Assembly (NCBI GenBank): GCA_023421635.1
Contig: JAEZSU010000166.1
Coordinates: 1 to 5,908 of the forward strand
DNA from: Actinomycetes bacterium
Lineage (GTDB): Bacteria > Actinomycetota > Actinomycetes > Actinomycetales > Microbacteriaceae
Length of the DNA: 5,908 bases
Direction: 5' to 3'
The notes beneath the pieces were generated by a model. It saw only the letters and a list, made by a program, of their open reading frames with translations, was not told the DNA's origin and searched no databases. Within the stretch, counting starts at the first letter, position 1. Each line of letters opens with the position of its first letter. Position numbers and translations under genes: made by a program. Positions 4,869 to 5,908 of this stretch are shown piece by piece.

Positions 4869-5908
4869 CACGTCGGGGGTGGCGAACCCGAACACGCGCC
4901 CCAGGAACGCGTACTCGCTCTCCAGCGCGTGCACGACCGTCTCGCGGCGGCGGAACCCGTGCCCCTCGCCGGGGTACAGCACGTACGCGAAGGGCACCCC
5001 GCGGGCCACCAGCGCCTCGCGGATCGCCTCCGCCTGAGACGGCGGCACCACGGCGTCCTCATCGCCCTGCAGGATCAGCAACGGCACGCGGAACCGCTCC
5101 GGGTGGGTGAGCGGGGAGCGTTCCCGGTAGACCTCCGCCGCATCCGGGAGCGGTCCGATCAGCCCGTCCAGGTAGCGGGACTCGAAGTCGTGCGTGTCCT
5201 CCGCGAGCATGCTCGCGTCGCCGACGCCGTAGCGGGAGATCCCCGCGGCGAACACGTGCGTCCGCGTCAGCGCACCGAGCACGGTCCAGCCGCCGGCGGA
5301 TCCGCCCTCGATGGCCAGCCGGTCGGGGTCGGCGAGTCCCAGCTCACACAGGCCCGACGCCGCTGCGGCGACATCGTCCACGTCGACCACGCCCCACTGC
5401 CCGCGCAGGCGCTCCCGGTAGGCGCGGCCGTACCCGGTGGAGCCGCCGTAGTTCACGTCGAGCACCCCGATGCCGCGGCTGGTGAAGTACGCCACCTTCG
5501 CGGATGCGGACGGCGTCGCGTGCGAGGTCGGGCCGCCGTGCACCCAGACGAGGTAGGGCGGCAGCTCGCCGTCCGGCCCGGCGGCGTCGGGGTTCGTCGG
5601 CGGGTAGTCGATCGCGTGCACCGGGCCGTGCGGACCCGGCACGCTCAGCTCGCGGGGACGGGGGAGCCACTCGGGTCCCCACGCGGCCTCGGCCGTGGTG
5701 AGCTGCTCGGCGGTCGCCGCATCCAGGTCGAGCAGCCAGACTGCGGCGTCGCCGGTCTCGCCCGCGCCGATGGCGAGCGCTGCCGTCCCGCGGACGTCGG
5801 TGATCGTGACACCCGCCGTGGGGGCGCCGTCGACCTCGGTGGCGGTGCCGTCGGCCGGGTCGACCACGACCACGCGGTCGGCGCCGGCCCTGCCCCCCCC
5901 GACGCACC
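4608..5908 (-). CDS. S9 family serine peptidase, N-terminus outside the window
   Basis: This is the C-terminal part of a prolyl oligopeptidase-type enzyme (dipeptidyl/acylaminoacyl peptidase group), a cytosolic hydrolase that cleaves short peptides. The frame stays open to the right edge, so the start and most of the beta-propeller are missing. Residues are numbered here from the GTG at 5873, which is internal and not a proposed start. Residues 1-75 look like the last propeller repeats (VVVDPADGTATEV; VWLLDLDAATAEQL). The alpha/beta-hydrolase domain has oxyanion-loop HGGP (112-115), the family block NYGGSTGYG (141-149), nucleophile Ser192 in EGGSAGG, acid Asp273 in QGDEDAVVP and His305 in GEGHGF, so the triad is complete. 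The usual end of the family fold falls near VFGFATPDVP (327-336). About 85 further residues follow and match nothing I recognise. No signal peptide can be judged because the N-terminus is absent. Confidence 0.92.
   Translation of the reverse strand, partial: CVGGGRAGADRVVVVDPADGTATEVDGAPTAGVTITDVRGTAALAIGAGETGDAAVWLLDLDAATAEQLTTAEAAWGPEWLPRPRELSVPGPHGPVHAIDYPPTNPDAAGPDGELPPYLVWVHGGPTSHATPSASAKVAYFTSRGIGVLDVNYGGSTGYGRAYRERLRGQWGVVDVDDVAAAASGLCELGLADPDRLAIEGGSAGGWTVLGALTRTHVFAAGISRYGVGDASMLAEDTHDFESRYLDGLIGPLPDAAEVYRERSPLTHPERFRVPLLILQGDEDAVVPPSQAEAIREALVARGVPFAYVLYPGEGHGFRRRETVVHALESEYAFLGRVFGFATPDVPAFELSVGAFTAVDGPRGREVRIADDGAPADHAARDLGIVVSREADRPLYARTGEPAWAALLEHAGFMPVTGEADLFVLMPTLDGV
5893..5900. 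repeat. Run of eight C (eight G in the S9 coding strand)
   Basis: A homopolymer of eight C lies inside the S9 coding region, eight bases from the right edge of the window. On the coding strand it gives consecutive Gly codons. It is the longest mononucleotide run I see in the window. Such runs are prone to replication slippage and to sequencing or assembly error. If its length is wrong, the reading frame upstream of it would change, and only 8 nt are available to judge this. Confidence 0.75.

Noticed and set aside
1..5908. CRISPR arrays, tRNA or rRNA genes, transposases, attachment sites, toxin-antitoxin or defence genes
   Set aside because: I found no regularly spaced repeats, no tRNA-like cloverleaf with a TTC-loop box, and no coding frame with such domains. 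The space is filled by five genes with short intergenic gaps.

Overview
The window is high-GC DNA (about 70% by eye) from a chromosome of an actinobacterium. The protein sequences, the frequent GGATGC/GCATCC words, the TANNNT-type -10 boxes placed 6-7 nt before start codons, and the dapF...hflX pairing suggest Microbacteriaceae (Microbacterium-like). That assignment rests on family knowledge and pattern recognition; no database search was possible.

Layout from left to right: a perfect 13-bp inverted repeat at the very edge (1-43); a G-rich stretch and a probable leaderless promoter; dapF (diaminopimelate epimerase, + strand, 118-978); a repeat-built convergent terminator region (969-1029); an MFS transporter (- strand, 1020-2261); a GC hairpin and probable promoter between it and the next gene; an RsmC/YbxB-type class I methyltransferase (- strand, 2356-2997); a short divergent promoter region; hflX (ribosome-associated GTPase, + strand, 3078-4583); a second convergent hairpin (4571-4602); and the C-terminal two thirds of an S9-family serine peptidase (- strand, 4608-5908, cut by the right edge of the window).

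The genes do not form a single pathway. dapF supplies meso-diaminopimelate for lysine synthesis. hflX and the RsmC-like methyltransferase both act on the ribosome and are divergently transcribed from neighbouring promoters. The transporter lies downstream of the methyltransferase on the same strand, with its own ribosome binding site and probably its own promoter. The S9 enzyme is an independent cytosolic peptidase unit. In mycobacteria dapF and hflX are direct neighbours, so the methyltransferase-transporter pair looks like an insertion into an older miaA-dapF-hflX-lexA neighbourhood.

This is mostly housekeeping sequence and I see no new defence, mobile or secondary-metabolite system. The points most worth a second look are an unassigned C-terminal extension of about 80-90 residues on the S9 peptidase, the inverted repeat at the left edge, and a 23-bp imperfect duplication of the dapF 3' end (stop codon included) that forms the dapF/transporter terminator region.
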